Origin: Roseburia hominis A2-183 | GTDB lineage: Bacteria; Bacillota; Clostridia; Lachnospirales; Lachnospiraceae | NCBI RefSeq assembly: GCF_000225345.1 | Contig: NC_015977.1 | Coordinates: 2,835,501 to 2,899,500, forward strand | Length of the DNA stretch: 64,000 nt | Direction: 5' to 3' | In this document: positions 1 through 8,772 of the stretch, in pieces | Layout: each line of letters starts with the position of its first letter | Position numbering within the stretch: position 1 is the stretch's first letter | Translations under genes and position numbers: made by a program | The notes under the pieces: generated by a model | The model's database searches: none | Told to the model about the DNA's origin: nothing | Seen by the model: the letters and a program-made list of their open reading frames with translations, nothing else

Positions 1-118
1 AAGTTAAACCTGATAAATCCGCTATCCTTTTCATCCTGTCTTCATAAACTTTGCTTTCATCAACCAATGTCGATCCAACATCAAAAAATAGCCATTTTAT
101 TTCGTCCTTTTTGGGCAA
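1..118 (-). CDS. HAD-family hydrolase, N-terminal fragment cut by window edge
   Basis: Only the first ~39 codons are inside the window. The reading frame gives a HAD motif I, KWLFFDVGSTLVDE, where the first Asp is the nucleophile of this phosphohydrolase superfamily. The frame runs open off the left edge. A possible start is TTG at 118-116, inside the end of the Nudix gene, so the two genes overlap by about 20 bases and may be translationally coupled; a purine-rich AGAGGA lies very close upstream. No ATG fits this frame. The substrate cannot be guessed from this much sequence. Confidence 0.55.
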   Translation of the reverse strand, partial: MPKKDEIKWLFFDVGSTLVDESKVYEDRMKRIADLSGLT

Positions 119-540
119 AATCCTCTTTTCCTTGCTTCTTCCAGCAGTTTGGGTTGAATTTCTGGGTAAGTCCAATTAATCGGTAGTTCATCCATAATTA
201 CTATTTTTTCAATTTCACTGTGAAGCTCTTTTTCAAATGTATGTATATCTGAGAAGAATAATTTTCCAAAAGTCTCCATTCCATCGAAATTATCTGGTGC
301 AGTCACAGAATATATACAAATTGGAGTAATATCAAAAGTTATTGCCCCTGTTTCTTCATATAGTTCTCGTTTGGCTGTTTCAAGAATATCCTCACCATCT
401 TCTCTATGTCCCCCCGGTGCCTCCCATGTATTTCTTTCCTTGTGCTTGCAAAATACCCATTTACCATTATGTCTGGCAATAATAACTGCAAACTTCAGCA
501 TTGAATCATTAACACTATCATAAAAATTCACTTTCGTCAT
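97..540 (-). CDS. Nudix hydrolase
   Basis: A 147-residue Nudix protein, expected to hydrolyse a nucleoside diphosphate linked to some other group. The Nudix box is complete at residues 44-66: G-x5-E-x7-REL-x-EE-x-G, with the metal-binding glutamates present. The frame is open to an ATG at 603, but the ATG at 540 is chosen because AAGGAG stands a few bases upstream of it and the family-like sequence begins there. It is followed immediately by the HAD fragment; Nudix and HAD genes often sit together in nucleotide or sugar-phosphate clean-up. The substrate is unknown. Confidence 0.85.
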   Translation of the reverse strand: MTKVNFYDSVNDSMLKFAVIIARHNGKWVFCKHKERNTWEAPGGHREDGEDILETAKRELYEETGAITFDITPICIYSVTAPDNFDGMETFGKLFFSDIHTFEKELHSEIEKIVIMDELPINWTYPEIQPKLLEEARKRGFCPKRTK

Positions 541-624
541 ATAATGCTCCTTATTAGATTTCATATATTTTCTTGCCATTATTGCGCCCACAAATAGAGC
601 CAAACTAGAGCCATTTGATAAAAC

Positions 625-665
625 AAATGCCGGAAACCCGCATAAATACAGGCTTTCGGCATTTT
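625..665 (-). terminator. Terminator after guaA
   Basis: Inverted repeat AAATGCCGGAAA / TTTCGGCATTT lies just past the guaA stop codon; reading on the minus strand the stem is followed by GTTTTATC. A rho-independent terminator for guaA is the likely role. Confidence 0.65.
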
Positions 666-671
666 AGTCCG

Positions 672-2234
672 TTATTCAAACTCAATCGTTCCCGGTGGCT
701 TACTGGTCAGATCATAGAATACTCTATTCACCCCGCGCACCTCATTGATAATCCGGCTCATCACCGTCTGCAGCACCTCGAACGGGATCTCCGCCGCCTC
801 CGCGGTCATGAAATCCACCGTATTCACAGCACGCAGTGCAACTGCATAATCATAGGTTCTCTCGTCTCCCATGACGCCGACGCTTCTCATATTGGTGAGC
901 GCCGCAAAATACTGACCGATCGAACGGTCCAGTCCGGCTTTTGCAATCTCCTCGCGGTAGATGGCATCAGCGTCCTGCACAATGCGGACTTTGTCTGCCG
1001 TCACCTCGCCGATGATGCGGATGCCGAGTCCCGGTCCCGGGAAAGGCTGGCGGAATACCAGGTTCTCCGGAATGCCAAGCTCAAGACCTGCCTTGCGCAC
1101 CTCATCCTTGAACAGATTGCGCAACGGCTCGATGATCTCCTTGAAATCAACATAGTCCGGCAGACCTCCGACATTGTGGTGCGACTTGATGACTGCGGAT
1201 TCCCCGCCAAGTCCACTCTCCACGACGTCCGGATAGATGGTTCCCTGCGCCAGGAAATCCACTGCACCGATCTTCTTCGCCTCTTCCTCAAAGACACGGA
1301 TGAACTCCTCACCGATGATCTTGCGCTTCTGCTCCGGCTCTGTCACTCCTGCCAGCTTCGCATAGTAGCGCTCCTGTGCGTTGACGCGGATAAAATTCAG
1401 GTCGAACTGACCGTCCGGGCCAAATACGCTCTCCACCTCATCGCCCTCATTCTTGCGCAGAAGACCATGATCCACGAACACGCAGGTGAGCTGCTTGCCG
1501 ATCGCTCTGGATAAAAGTCCTGCTGCGACTGAGGAATCCACACCGCCGGACAGCGCAAGAAGCACCTTGCCGTCACCGACCTTCTCGCGGATCGCCTCGA
1601 TCGTGTGCTCCACAAAATGATCCATGCGCCAGGTTCCGGCACAGCCGCAGACACCGCGCACGAAATTGTGCAGCATCTTAGTGCCCTCTTGGGTGTGAAG
1701 CACTTCCGGATGGAACTGGATTGCAAAAAGCTTCTTCTCCCGGTTCTCCGCTGCCGCCACCGGACAGTCTGCCGTGTGCGCCGCAATGGAAAATCCCGGA
1801 GCAACTTTTGAAATATAATCAAAATGGCTCATCCAGCAGATCGTCTTCTCAGACACATCGCCAAAAAGTGGCGATGTCGTATCGACAAACACCTCTGTCT
1901 TGCCATACTCACGCACCGGTGCCTTCTCAACCTTTCCGCCCAGCACATGCATCATAAGCTGTGCGCCGTAGCAGAGTCCCAAAACCGGAATTCCAAGTTC
2001 AAACAGTTCCTTCGTGTACGTCGGAGAATCCGGCTCGTAGCAGCTGTTCGGACCGCCGGTTAAAATGATACCCTTCGGATTCATCGCCTTGATCTGCTCG
2101 ATGTCTGTACGGTAGGAATAGATCTCACAGTAAACATTGCACTCTCTGACACGTCTGGCAACCAGCTGATTGTACTGACCGCCAAAGTCGATGACAATGA
2201 CTTTTTCCTGTGAAAAATTGTTGTTCATTTCCAC
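672..2234 (-). CDS. guaA: GMP synthase (glutamine-hydrolysing)
   Basis: Converts XMP, ATP and glutamine to GMP, the last step of guanylate synthesis, in the cytoplasm. The N-terminal class I glutamine amidotransferase domain has the nucleophile in GLCYGAQ and the His-Glu pair in FHPE. The ATP-pyrophosphatase domain has the PP-loop LSGGVDSS. The C-terminal dimerisation domain ends in the usual KPPGTIEFE. At 520 residues it is full length. The start is placed at GTG 2234, 8 bases after AGGAGG; an ATG six bases on (2228) is the alternative, and the longer in-frame ATG at 2282 has no such site. It is a single-gene unit with its own promoter and terminator. Confidence 0.97.
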   Translation of the reverse strand: MEMNNNFSQEKVIVIDFGGQYNQLVARRVRECNVYCEIYSYRTDIEQIKAMNPKGIILTGGPNSCYEPDSPTYTKELFELGIPVLGLCYGAQLMMHVLGGKVEKAPVREYGKTEVFVDTTSPLFGDVSEKTICWMSHFDYISKVAPGFSIAAHTADCPVAAAENREKKLFAIQFHPEVLHTQEGTKMLHNFVRGVCGCAGTWRMDHFVEHTIEAIREKVGDGKVLLALSGGVDSSVAAGLLSRAIGKQLTCVFVDHGLLRKNEGDEVESVFGPDGQFDLNFIRVNAQERYYAKLAGVTEPEQKRKIIGEEFIRVFEEEAKKIGAVDFLAQGTIYPDVVESGLGGESAVIKSHHNVGGLPDYVDFKEIIEPLRNLFKDEVRKAGLELGIPENLVFRQPFPGPGLGIRIIGEVTADKVRIVQDADAIYREEIAKAGLDRSIGQYFAALTNMRSVGVMGDERTYDYAVALRAVNTVDFMTAEAAEIPFEVLQTVMSRIINEVRGVNRVFYDLTSKPPGTIEFE

Positions 2235-2290
2235 ACTCTTTTCCTCCTGATGTTTTTCCGCCGCAAAGGGCGGTTTGCTCAATTGCTACT

Positions 2291-2319
2291 ATTATAAGAT
2301 ACGCTCCCGCAATTTACAA
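2291..2319 (-). promoter_or_regulatory. Sigma-A promoter for guaA
   Basis: On the minus strand TTGTAA (2319-2314), a 17-base spacer and TATAAT (2296-2291), giving a leader of about 50 bases. No room for or sign of a purine riboswitch in that leader. Confidence 0.75.
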
Positions 2320-2375
2320 GGCGCATTTCTATATTTTCCACCATTTCACAATTCAATAATTTTCAATGTTCCGGT

Positions 2376-2381
2376 TATACT
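2376..2381 (+). promoter_or_regulatory. -10 element (TATACT) directly before the next start codon
   Basis: TATACT ends 6 bases before the ATG at 2388 and no ribosome-binding site is visible between them. If this is the true -10, transcription would begin at or next to the start codon and the mRNA would be leaderless. The -35 is weak. Confidence 0.35.
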
Positions 2382-2387
2382 ATCTCC

Positions 2388-2984
2388 ATGAAAAAACATG
2401 ACCGTCTTCCGGATTTTTCCAAACTCTGCGCACCGGAGCAGACTCCTATATCGTTTTTCCTCTCCCAGCAGATTTATTTCTTCTTTCTCGGCTCGATCGG
2501 CGGGTTTCTCTGGGAGGTTGCCATCTTCCTGTATCGGGACAAAACCTTTGCCAACCGCGGCTTCCTCTACGGGCCGTGGCTTCCGGTCTACGGCATCGGC
2601 GCAGTGCTTTTCTATCTGCTGCTGGGATGCAGGCGAAAAAAAATCCACCCGGCCGGCGTCTTTTTCCTCAGTGCTGCCATCGGCACCGGTCTGGAACTCC
2701 TGATCGGATGGTTTCTGGATACCTTCTGGAATCTGCGCTACTGGGATTACAGCGGCTATCCTTTTCATTTTCATGGCTATATCTGCCTGTACGCGGCGGT
2801 CGGCTTCGGCATCGCGGGCGTGCTCTGGATCTGTGTGCTGGAGGCGCCGCTCACCAGGCTCTGGAAACGACTCACCCCCAAAGTGCGCCTTGGATTAAAC
2901 ACCCTGCTTCTGCTGCTCTTTGCCGCGGACTGCGCGGCTGCGCTCATTTTTCCAAACCACGGAGCAGACATTACCTTCCCTTAA
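2388..2984 (+). CDS. CmpB-like integral membrane protein (putative ABC-transporter permease family)
   Basis: A 198-residue membrane protein of the family labelled putative ABC transporter type IV (CmpB-like). Four to five hydrophobic segments cover about residues 27-45, 60-78, 88-108, 128-150 and 172-190. Family signatures are visible: GFLWEV, then NRGFLYGPWLPVYG, then WDYSGYPF and GYICLYAAVGFG. Despite the family name there is no ATPase or binding protein nearby, so transport is not shown. No Shine-Dalgarno precedes the ATG. The 3' end overlaps that of the convergent HD gene by 14 bases. Confidence 0.75.
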   Translation: MKKHDRLPDFSKLCAPEQTPISFFLSQQIYFFFLGSIGGFLWEVAIFLYRDKTFANRGFLYGPWLPVYGIGAVLFYLLLGCRRKKIHPAGVFFLSAAIGTGLELLIGWFLDTFWNLRYWDYSGYPFHFHGYICLYAAVGFGIAGVLWICVLEAPLTRLWKRLTPKVRLGLNTLLLLLFAADCAAALIFPNHGADITFP

Positions 2985-3756
2985 GATAGCGCTCCATCTC
3001 CGCCCGAAGCTCTGCGAACTGCGCGTTTGTCACAGCGTTGCGGCTCTCAAAATGCAGCAGCTTTTCCAGATAGCCCTGCTCTTTTACAATCCGCACACTC
3101 TCCGGAAATACCAGTTCAAACACCAGCGAAATATGCCCCACCACATGATCCACCGGCGTGCGCTTGATACTGCGCAGCGTCGCGTGATGTTCGTAAAAGC
3201 TATCCATCACTGCCGGTGTGACGGCTGCATTGCGCAGTTCCTCCGTCGTGGTATTATAAATCTCCTCCAGCGGCACATCCACATTGACCCGGAGAATATC
3301 GATCTTATCGGCGTCCCGCAGGATATGGCACAGCTTTTCCGTGCGCGGCGCAAGCCCCTCCGGAATCCGGTAGGCACTGTGCACTCTTATGGCAGTCTCA
3401 ATCACCTCATCCTCCGCCGCATCGTCCACATACGTGCGGATCAGACCTTCCCCCGCAGACAGCGGACCACCGAACAGAATATCCGCTCCGAGTGCCGCGT
3501 GGTCAATGGAATCTGCATCACTGAATGTTCCATATCTCCGAAGCTGCTCAAATCTTCCCACATCGTGCAGCATTCCAAGAAGCCATGCCAGATCAACCTC
3601 TGTCTTCTCCATCTGCTCTGCCTTCGCGATCCGCTCGCACAGTTCCGCCACCCGGTAAGTGTGGTCAATTTTCAATTTTATTTTCTCATCGGTCGCATCA
3701 TAAGCATCCGTATACTCCCGGAATGTTTCTCTGACCCGTTCACGCTCGATTTTCAT
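2971..3756 (-). CDS. HD-domain phosphohydrolase
   Basis: A 261-residue protein with an HD fold: the metal-binding His in KIDHTYRV, the HD pair in LLGMLHDVGRF, a further His in SIDHAALG and a late Asp in ILRDADKIDIL. Such proteins hydrolyse phosphomonoester or phosphodiester bonds, often in nucleotides; the substrate is not known here. The start is ATG 3756 with AAGGAG nine bases upstream, although the frame is open further into the next gene. It lies 67 bases after the diguanylate cyclase gene on the same strand and may be co-transcribed with it. Confidence 0.85.
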   Translation of the reverse strand: MKIERERVRETFREYTDAYDATDEKIKLKIDHTYRVAELCERIAKAEQMEKTEVDLAWLLGMLHDVGRFEQLRRYGTFSDADSIDHAALGADILFGGPLSAGEGLIRTYVDDAAEDEVIETAIRVHSAYRIPEGLAPRTEKLCHILRDADKIDILRVNVDVPLEEIYNTTTEELRNAAVTPAVMDSFYEHHATLRSIKRTPVDHVVGHISLVFELVFPESVRIVKEQGYLEKLLHFESRNAVTNAQFAELRAEMERYLKGR

Positions 3757-3823
3757 CTGCCGGTATCTCCTTCTGACTTTCTTATTCTTTTCCCCTGCCC
3801 GGTTGGAAGCCTTTTCATCCTGC

Positions 3824-5740
3824 TTAGGTGCGGTTCGCCTTTTTCGCGGTCTTCTCCTCATACATGATAGCATCCGCCTCACGCACGTAGTCGTCCAGAT
3901 CGCGCACGGTCGTCATATCCGTGTGGACACATCCCGCACTGACCGTCAGCGGAAACGGCAGTTTCATCTCCGCCGAACGTTCCCGGATCTCCTCCCGGAT
4001 CTCTCCGATGATCTTCCCGATCTCTGCATCCGCAGTCTGCTCCAGCACAACGAGGAACTCATCCCCGCCACTCCGGACCGCGACCGCTCCCTCCGGAATA
4101 TATTTTAAAATCGCCGACGCAATCGTCTTGATCGCCCAGTCCCCATGGATATGCCCAAATTCATCGTTGATGCTTTTGAGCCTGTCCATATCCATGAAAA
4201 TAATTGAAAGATTCTCCCCCGTCAGCTTCTTTTTCTCAAACATACGACACGCCAGCTTCTGGTAACCGAGCCGGTTGTACATTCCCGTCATGGCGTCCTT
4301 CACGTACAGTTCTGACAGCACCTGATTCAGATAGGCAAGGCGCTCCTTCTTATGCAGATTCTCCATCGCAGACGTCAGCACGTTGATAACCTGGAACAGA
4401 TACTGCTTCTCCATCAGATACACAGCATTCCGGATGACAAAATATCCCACCGTGTGTTCCCGGAAATGAAGCGGCAGAAACAGAAAATCTTTTCCGCCCT
4501 CCGTGTAATCGAAGGTCGGGAAAATCCCCTCCACGACCGTCTCCTCGCTCTCTTTTACCACACCGTCCTCATAGGCGAACTCCATCTGCATTTTCTCCGG
4601 ATAACCGTGCACGCAGAACTCTTCATCCTCAATCAGATGTCTGTCATAATAATCGCTCAATTCCCGGAAATCATTCATGTGCTCATCCATGATCAGATAC
4701 ATCGCGTCACACCGCATAGCCGGAATACATTTCGGAATCCAGCGCGACATCTCACGCACCGTCTCGCACTGCAACAATTCATACTCCAGCGAAAGCACCT
4801 GCTCCTCAAATTCGTCCGTCTCGATTCCATAGACAATCTGCGCCCTGGAATGTTCTGCCTGATCCACCGCAATGCCGGCGTCGCAGCCGCAGCTTTCCCA
4901 GAAAATGCACTGGTGCCCCGTATAATTAAACCGCGGTACCATCTCGCCCCTCCACAGCCGCAGAAGAATATCCGCACAGTGGTATCCCACCTGCTCGCGG
5001 ATATGTCCGACCGTTGTGATGTGCGGTGAATAATAGCTCGCCTTGTCAAAATTATCGAATCCGGTCACCAGAAAATCGTCGGGTGCCTTGTAACCGTGGG
5101 CTGCCGCTGTCTCACACACGCCGACGGCAATGTTATCGTTGGCACAGATAATGGCATCCGGAAGTTTCCCGTGCAGCGTGAGCAATTTTTCAAATCCATG
5201 CACTCCACACTTGTATTCATAACTCTCGCAGTAGAGATCCCTGGCATCCCACAAAATCCCGTGTGTCTCTGAAAAATCGCGCAACGCAGCCACACGCCGG
5301 TTGCTCTCGTAATTATCGTCCGGTCCCATGACATACCAGAAGCGTCTGCAATTATGCACCTCATAGAGATGCGCCGCTATTTCCTGCATGGCGGAATAGT
5401 TGTCAATACCGACATAGTAAAAATCCGCAATCTCATTTGCAATAGAAATCACCGGCTTCCCGGTGGCCTTTGCCGAGGAGATCACATACTCCCGCACCTC
5501 GGAATAGCGGATATTGTTCAGATCTACAATAATGCCGTCGAAATCGTTTAAGTCCGGCAGCCGATAGATGTTGTACTCTCCGATATTGTAATCCTCATCC
5601 CTGCTCCAGTCTCCGGAACTGTTGAAAATATACAGATTCACGTCCTCATTCGTCTCTCTGATACGCTCCAACACTCCGGCGGGCCATGCATATGTGAAGA
5701 ATCGCTTCCATCCATCCATGATCAACGCTATCTTCTTCAT
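3824..5740 (-). CDS. Sensor diguanylate cyclase with LacI-type ligand-binding domain
   Basis: A 638-residue cytoplasmic signalling protein. Residues 1-290 are a LacI/periplasmic-binding-protein-like sensor fold (DGWKRFF start, CANDNIAVG and LVTGFDNFDKA typical of sugar-sensing LacI cores) with no helix-turn-helix and no signal peptide. Residues about 300-450 form a GAF-like middle region, and a GGDEF domain follows with SGGDEF at 557-562 intact, so c-di-GMP synthesis is expected. No RxxD inhibitory site is seen five residues before it. GGAGG lies 10 bases before the ATG. The architecture suggests c-di-GMP made in response to a sugar or other small ligand. Confidence 0.88.
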   Translation of the reverse strand: MKKIALIMDGWKRFFTYAWPAGVLERIRETNEDVNLYIFNSSGDWSRDEDYNIGEYNIYRLPDLNDFDGIIVDLNNIRYSEVREYVISSAKATGKPVISIANEIADFYYVGIDNYSAMQEIAAHLYEVHNCRRFWYVMGPDDNYESNRRVAALRDFSETHGILWDARDLYCESYEYKCGVHGFEKLLTLHGKLPDAIICANDNIAVGVCETAAAHGYKAPDDFLVTGFDNFDKASYYSPHITTVGHIREQVGYHCADILLRLWRGEMVPRFNYTGHQCIFWESCGCDAGIAVDQAEHSRAQIVYGIETDEFEEQVLSLEYELLQCETVREMSRWIPKCIPAMRCDAMYLIMDEHMNDFRELSDYYDRHLIEDEEFCVHGYPEKMQMEFAYEDGVVKESEETVVEGIFPTFDYTEGGKDFLFLPLHFREHTVGYFVIRNAVYLMEKQYLFQVINVLTSAMENLHKKERLAYLNQVLSELYVKDAMTGMYNRLGYQKLACRMFEKKKLTGENLSIIFMDMDRLKSINDEFGHIHGDWAIKTIASAILKYIPEGAVAVRSGGDEFLVVLEQTADAEIGKIIGEIREEIRERSAEMKLPFPLTVSAGCVHTDMTTVRDLDDYVREADAIMYEEKTAKKANRT

Positions 5741-5823
5741 CTGCGCTTATCCTCCATCTATCCTGCCGTTATCTTCTCCTATTATATAAAAACGTTTTCA
5801 TGCCGTCAAATGCTTCTGCGTTT

Positions 5824-6078
5824 TCACACATGCTGATGCAGATACTTCTCCTTTGTCGCCATCCCGCCGCGGATGTGCCGCTCGGACTTGTTGATGTCCA
5901 GCACCTTGCGCGTCTCCGCCGCGAGCGACGGGTTGACCTGCGCAAGGCGCTCGGTGACGTCCTTATGTACCGTACTCTTGCTGATCCCGAAATGTTTTGC
6001 CGCCTGCCGCACGGTCGTGTTATTGTCAATGATATATCTGGCAATCTCCATAGCTCTTTCCTCAATATAACCTTTCAA
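5824..6078 (-). CDS. spoIIID: Sporulation transcription factor SpoIIID
   Basis: An 84-residue mother-cell regulator that binds DNA and adjusts the sigma-E and sigma-K regulons. It matches the family over its whole length: YIEERAMEIARYI helix, then the helix-turn-helix VRQAAKHFGISKSTVHKDV, then ERL, NPSLAAE and the conserved RHIRGGMATKEKY tail. It starts with TTG at 6078, preceded by AGGGGAT at good spacing; the inner ATG (codon 10) would cut the first helix. A sigma-E promoter is visible upstream, as known for this gene in other spore formers. Confidence 0.95.
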   Translation of the reverse strand: MKGYIEERAMEIARYIIDNNTTVRQAAKHFGISKSTVHKDVTERLAQVNPSLAAETRKVLDINKSERHIRGGMATKEKYLHQHV

Positions 6079-6107
6079 ACGAAATCCCCTGCAATACTTG
6101 TTTTTAC

Positions 6108-6136
6108 ATTGTATGCAGGCTTATTTTCGTATATAC
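6108..6136 (-). promoter_or_regulatory. Sigma-E promoter of spoIIID
   Basis: On the minus strand: -35 GTATATA (6136-6130), 14-base spacer, -10 CATACAAT (6115-6108), a full match to the sigma-E -10 CATACAnT with the usual spacing. It occupies the same bases as the opposite-strand promoter of the tautomerase gene. Confidence 0.75.
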
Positions 6137-6137
6137 T
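6109..6137 (+). promoter_or_regulatory. Sigma-A promoter of the MIF-like gene
   Basis: TTGTAT (6109-6114), 17-base spacer, TATACT (6132-6137). Transcription would start near 6144, about 25 bases before the GTG start. Confidence 0.65.
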
Positions 6138-6168
6138 ATCTTTATCAGATGTAAAGGAGGATATTGCC

Positions 6169-6510
6169 GTGCCATTTATCAATACGAAAACCACCGTTTC
6201 CCTGAGCAAATCCAAAAAGGATTCCCTGACCGCAGAGATCTGCCGCATTACCAGGGAGTGTCTCGGCAAGGGAGAGAACTGGGTTATGACTGGTTTTGAG
6301 GACAATGCCAGCCTGTTCTTTCAGGGGGATTCTGCCGCTGTCGCTTATGTGGAGGTCAAAAGCTTCGGCACGCCGTCCGCTGCAGGCACCAGCCAGATGA
6401 CCGGAAAGCTCTGCCATCTGCTCTCCGGCGAACTTTCCATTCCTGCCGACCACATCTACGTGGCATACTTCCCGACTGACAACTGGGGCTGGAACGGAAG
6501 CAACTTCTGA
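6169..6510 (+). CDS. MIF-like phenylpyruvate tautomerase family protein
   Basis: A 113-residue member of the macrophage migration inhibitory factor family of the tautomerase superfamily. The N-terminus reads MPFINTKTTV, so removal of the initiator leaves Pro as residue 1, the catalytic base of this family. The C-terminus HIYVAYFPTDNWGWNGSNF is typical. The start is GTG 6169, eight bases after AAAGGAGG; a longer open frame upstream is an artefact of the spoIIID region. No signal peptide is seen. Enzyme activity on keto-enol substrates is expected from the family; any effect on a host is speculation. Confidence 0.92.
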   Translation: MPFINTKTTVSLSKSKKDSLTAEICRITRECLGKGENWVMTGFEDNASLFFQGDSAAVAYVEVKSFGTPSAAGTSQMTGKLCHLLSGELSIPADHIYVAYFPTDNWGWNGSNF

Positions 6511-6519
6511 CTACAGCAG

Positions 6520-6547
6520 AAAAAATGCGGGAATTCCCGCATTTTTT
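6520..6547. terminator. Bidirectional terminator
   Basis: Perfect palindrome: A6, TGCGGG, AATT, CCCGCA, T6. It serves both the tautomerase gene (plus) and the membrane GGDEF gene (minus), whose stop codon begins at its last base. Confidence 0.9.
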
Positions 6548-8145
6548 CATTTTCTCTCTTCCGCCTTGATCGCTCTCTTTTTCTCGTACATCTTCACATC
6601 CGCACGGTTCCTTGTCTCTTCCATATTTTTATCATACTGCTCGTCAAAGATCGCGTAGCCGTAAGCGATCCGCATCGGGACGTCCGTTTTCCCTTCATTA
6701 TATTTCCGCTCGAGACATTCCAGTCTGCGCAGACGTTCCTCGACCCACTCACTTCTGGCATGGCGGATCACGGCGCAGAATTCATCCCCGCCGATCCGGT
6801 AGCACACCCCGGCAGGTTCAAACACTTCTGCGATCAGCTTTGCCGCATCCTGAATATACTTATCGCCCGCCGCATGTCCGAACGTGTCATTGCAGTACTT
6901 CAGATCATTCAGATCGAACGTTACAATCGCCGTCTCTCGGTCTCTGGCATTTTCCGACGCCCACTCATCATAAGCGTTGCGGTTGTACAGTCCGGTCGGC
7001 ATATCATGCTCCGCCAGTTCCCGGTAGATCTCCGCCTTGCGTCCCTCATCAATCTTCTCCATCGACACCGCAGTCGCCTCTCTCGCCAGCAGGCAGATAA
7101 ACAACAGGAATCCAAATCTGCCGATCACATCCGTTCTTCTCCATCCGATGTAGTACGCCGACATGTCGACCGCGTAAGACACTAGCAGAATTACAAGTCC
7201 CCAGATACAGACACGTACCCGCCGGTCCATTCCGCGCGCCCGGTAACGCTGCAAGATCACATAGAGCAGATAGAGCAGGTCACATGCCATCAGAAAATGC
7301 GTGCAAAATACCGTATTTTTAAACTCGCAGATCCCCGTCATGTGGAGTACGGTACACACTAAAACATTCGCAAATGAACAGATGCAGATAATATTTGATA
7401 TATACTTCTCCTCCACCTCGGAGAACTCCTGCAAAAATGCTGCAAACGGCGCAATCATCAGCATAATCAGCATATAACCGGCGTACGAGGCCGCCGTCCG
7501 GCTTTTTACCATGTAGGCAACCAGCTCCGCCTCATTCATGGACCACATTCCCATCATCAGGGTAAAAATGCCAAAATACAGGATGCCCGGTCCCATCTTT
7601 ACTTTGCGTCTTGCAATTGCATAATAAATGAGCAGCATAATACCGATCGCTCCGTCAACTGTGCTGACCATGATCTCCGGAACCGATCCTCTCATCGTCT
7701 GATAGACCATCTGTCCGTCATTCTCCTGATAGAACCTCGTCACATGATCCCGCACTGCCGGGTACACCGCCTCGATCCGCACACTGAAACTCTTCACGCC
7801 CTCCTGCAGCTGGATCGTATTCCATCCGGTTCCGGGCGTCCTCCCGAACACCGTACTGCTCTTTTCCAGCGAATAAATCTGCTCGCCGTCCGCATACACT
7901 TCCACGCACTGATGTACGCTAAAAAATGTCAGTTCCGAAAACTCCGACTGCATCTGATTACTGTCGAAATAATACTCCCTGACATCTTCACTCACTTCCA
8001 CCACGCGATCGGGCTGCAGTTCGATTCGTCTGGAATCCTCCGCAAAGCTTGTATTCTTTTTACCTGCAAACGCAAAGCTCAACGCCATCAGAATGAATCC
8101 GATGACAAGCAGCACTCCATAAACGATCGATACTGATTTTTTCAT
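6547..8145 (-). CDS. Membrane-bound diguanylate cyclase (7TM-type sensor, GGDEF)
   Basis: A 532-residue protein. An N-terminal membrane segment (about 8-28) precedes an extracytoplasmic domain of about 130 residues, then some seven hydrophobic segments between residues about 160 and 350, a layout like the 7TMR sensor families. The C-terminal GGDEF domain starts with EHDMPTGLYNRNAY and has an intact IGGDEF ending at residue 456, so c-di-GMP production is expected. No RxxD product-inhibition site is seen. It starts 6 bases after the stop of the upstream gene, so the two form an operon. Confidence 0.88.
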   Translation of the reverse strand: MKKSVSIVYGVLLVIGFILMALSFAFAGKKNTSFAEDSRRIELQPDRVVEVSEDVREYYFDSNQMQSEFSELTFFSVHQCVEVYADGEQIYSLEKSSTVFGRTPGTGWNTIQLQEGVKSFSVRIEAVYPAVRDHVTRFYQENDGQMVYQTMRGSVPEIMVSTVDGAIGIMLLIYYAIARRKVKMGPGILYFGIFTLMMGMWSMNEAELVAYMVKSRTAASYAGYMLIMLMIAPFAAFLQEFSEVEEKYISNIICICSFANVLVCTVLHMTGICEFKNTVFCTHFLMACDLLYLLYVILQRYRARGMDRRVRVCIWGLVILLVSYAVDMSAYYIGWRRTDVIGRFGFLLFICLLAREATAVSMEKIDEGRKAEIYRELAEHDMPTGLYNRNAYDEWASENARDRETAIVTFDLNDLKYCNDTFGHAAGDKYIQDAAKLIAEVFEPAGVCYRIGGDEFCAVIRHARSEWVEERLRRLECLERKYNEGKTDVPMRIAYGYAIFDEQYDKNMEETRNRADVKMYEKKRAIKAEERK

Positions 8146-8151
8146 TTGTCC

Positions 8152-8757
8152 TCACCTGTGGAAAATTCTGGCAAACAAAGATTTTTTCGTATTCTCTGCA
8201 CTGGTTGTTATCTCCGCAGCGGCAAGTGCCTCTTTTCCTGCCTCTTCCTTCGTCTCCGGCAGAGCCTCCTCGAGGAAGAACTCGTCAAACACATCGTCCC
8301 TCTTGTTGATCTTCTCGCACATATCCTTGGTGACCTCCATCATGGTCTCCATCATATGTCTTGCATTCTGCCCCATGCGGTCTTCAAAAGTCATCCCCTG
8401 ATCCGGTGCCTCCTCGCCCCAGATACAGTCATCCCCCAGCACACGCAGCTTATTCAGCCGGTCGCGCTGCTCCTTGCGGACGACGCTCAGAAAACGGCTC
8501 ACCATCACGTTGTGCTCGTTTTCGTCCGTATAACACAAAAACTCTTCCAGCGAAGCGTTCCCCGGATAGCCGATTTGATAATATGTATTATAGATACGAC
8601 AGATCCGCTCTGTTGTCTGGCGCAGAATGATGCCGCATTCCTGCGGTTTTCTCCAATAATAATGCTCCGCGCGCTCCAGTTCCTGCAGAACATTGTCATA
8701 CATCGCCTGAAGCTCGTCCGACTCCAGCCTGCACTCTCTTATAAACTCAAAATTCAT
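8152..8757 (-). CDS. Conserved protein of unknown function
   Basis: A 201-residue soluble, acidic, mostly helical protein that I do not recognise with confidence. Residues about 30-70 (RKPQECGIILRQTTERIC followed by YNTYYQIG) recall the helical segment of DUF4145-type proteins, in which a helix with a conserved Arg-Glu pair is common. The C-terminus ends in a basic KKSLFARIFHR tail that could touch membrane or nucleic acid. GAGGGG lies before the ATG. It sits between aroK (15 bases) and the membrane diguanylate cyclase (6 bases), so it is probably co-transcribed with the latter. Confidence 0.6.
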   Translation of the reverse strand: MNFEFIRECRLESDELQAMYDNVLQELERAEHYYWRKPQECGIILRQTTERICRIYNTYYQIGYPGNASLEEFLCYTDENEHNVMVSRFLSVVRKEQRDRLNKLRVLGDDCIWGEEAPDQGMTFEDRMGQNARHMMETMMEVTKDMCEKINKRDDVFDEFFLEEALPETKEEAGKEALAAAEITTSAENTKKSLFARIFHR

Positions 8758-8772
8758 CTCCCGCTGCCCCTC

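Noticed and set aside
615..1514. Long open frame on the plus strand opposite guaA
   Set aside because: It is the antisense shadow of guaA, with no ribosome-binding site and no family resemblance.
2235..2290. Purine riboswitch in the guaA leader
   Set aside because: The leader between the promoter and the start is only about 50 bases, and no aptamer-like stems are seen.
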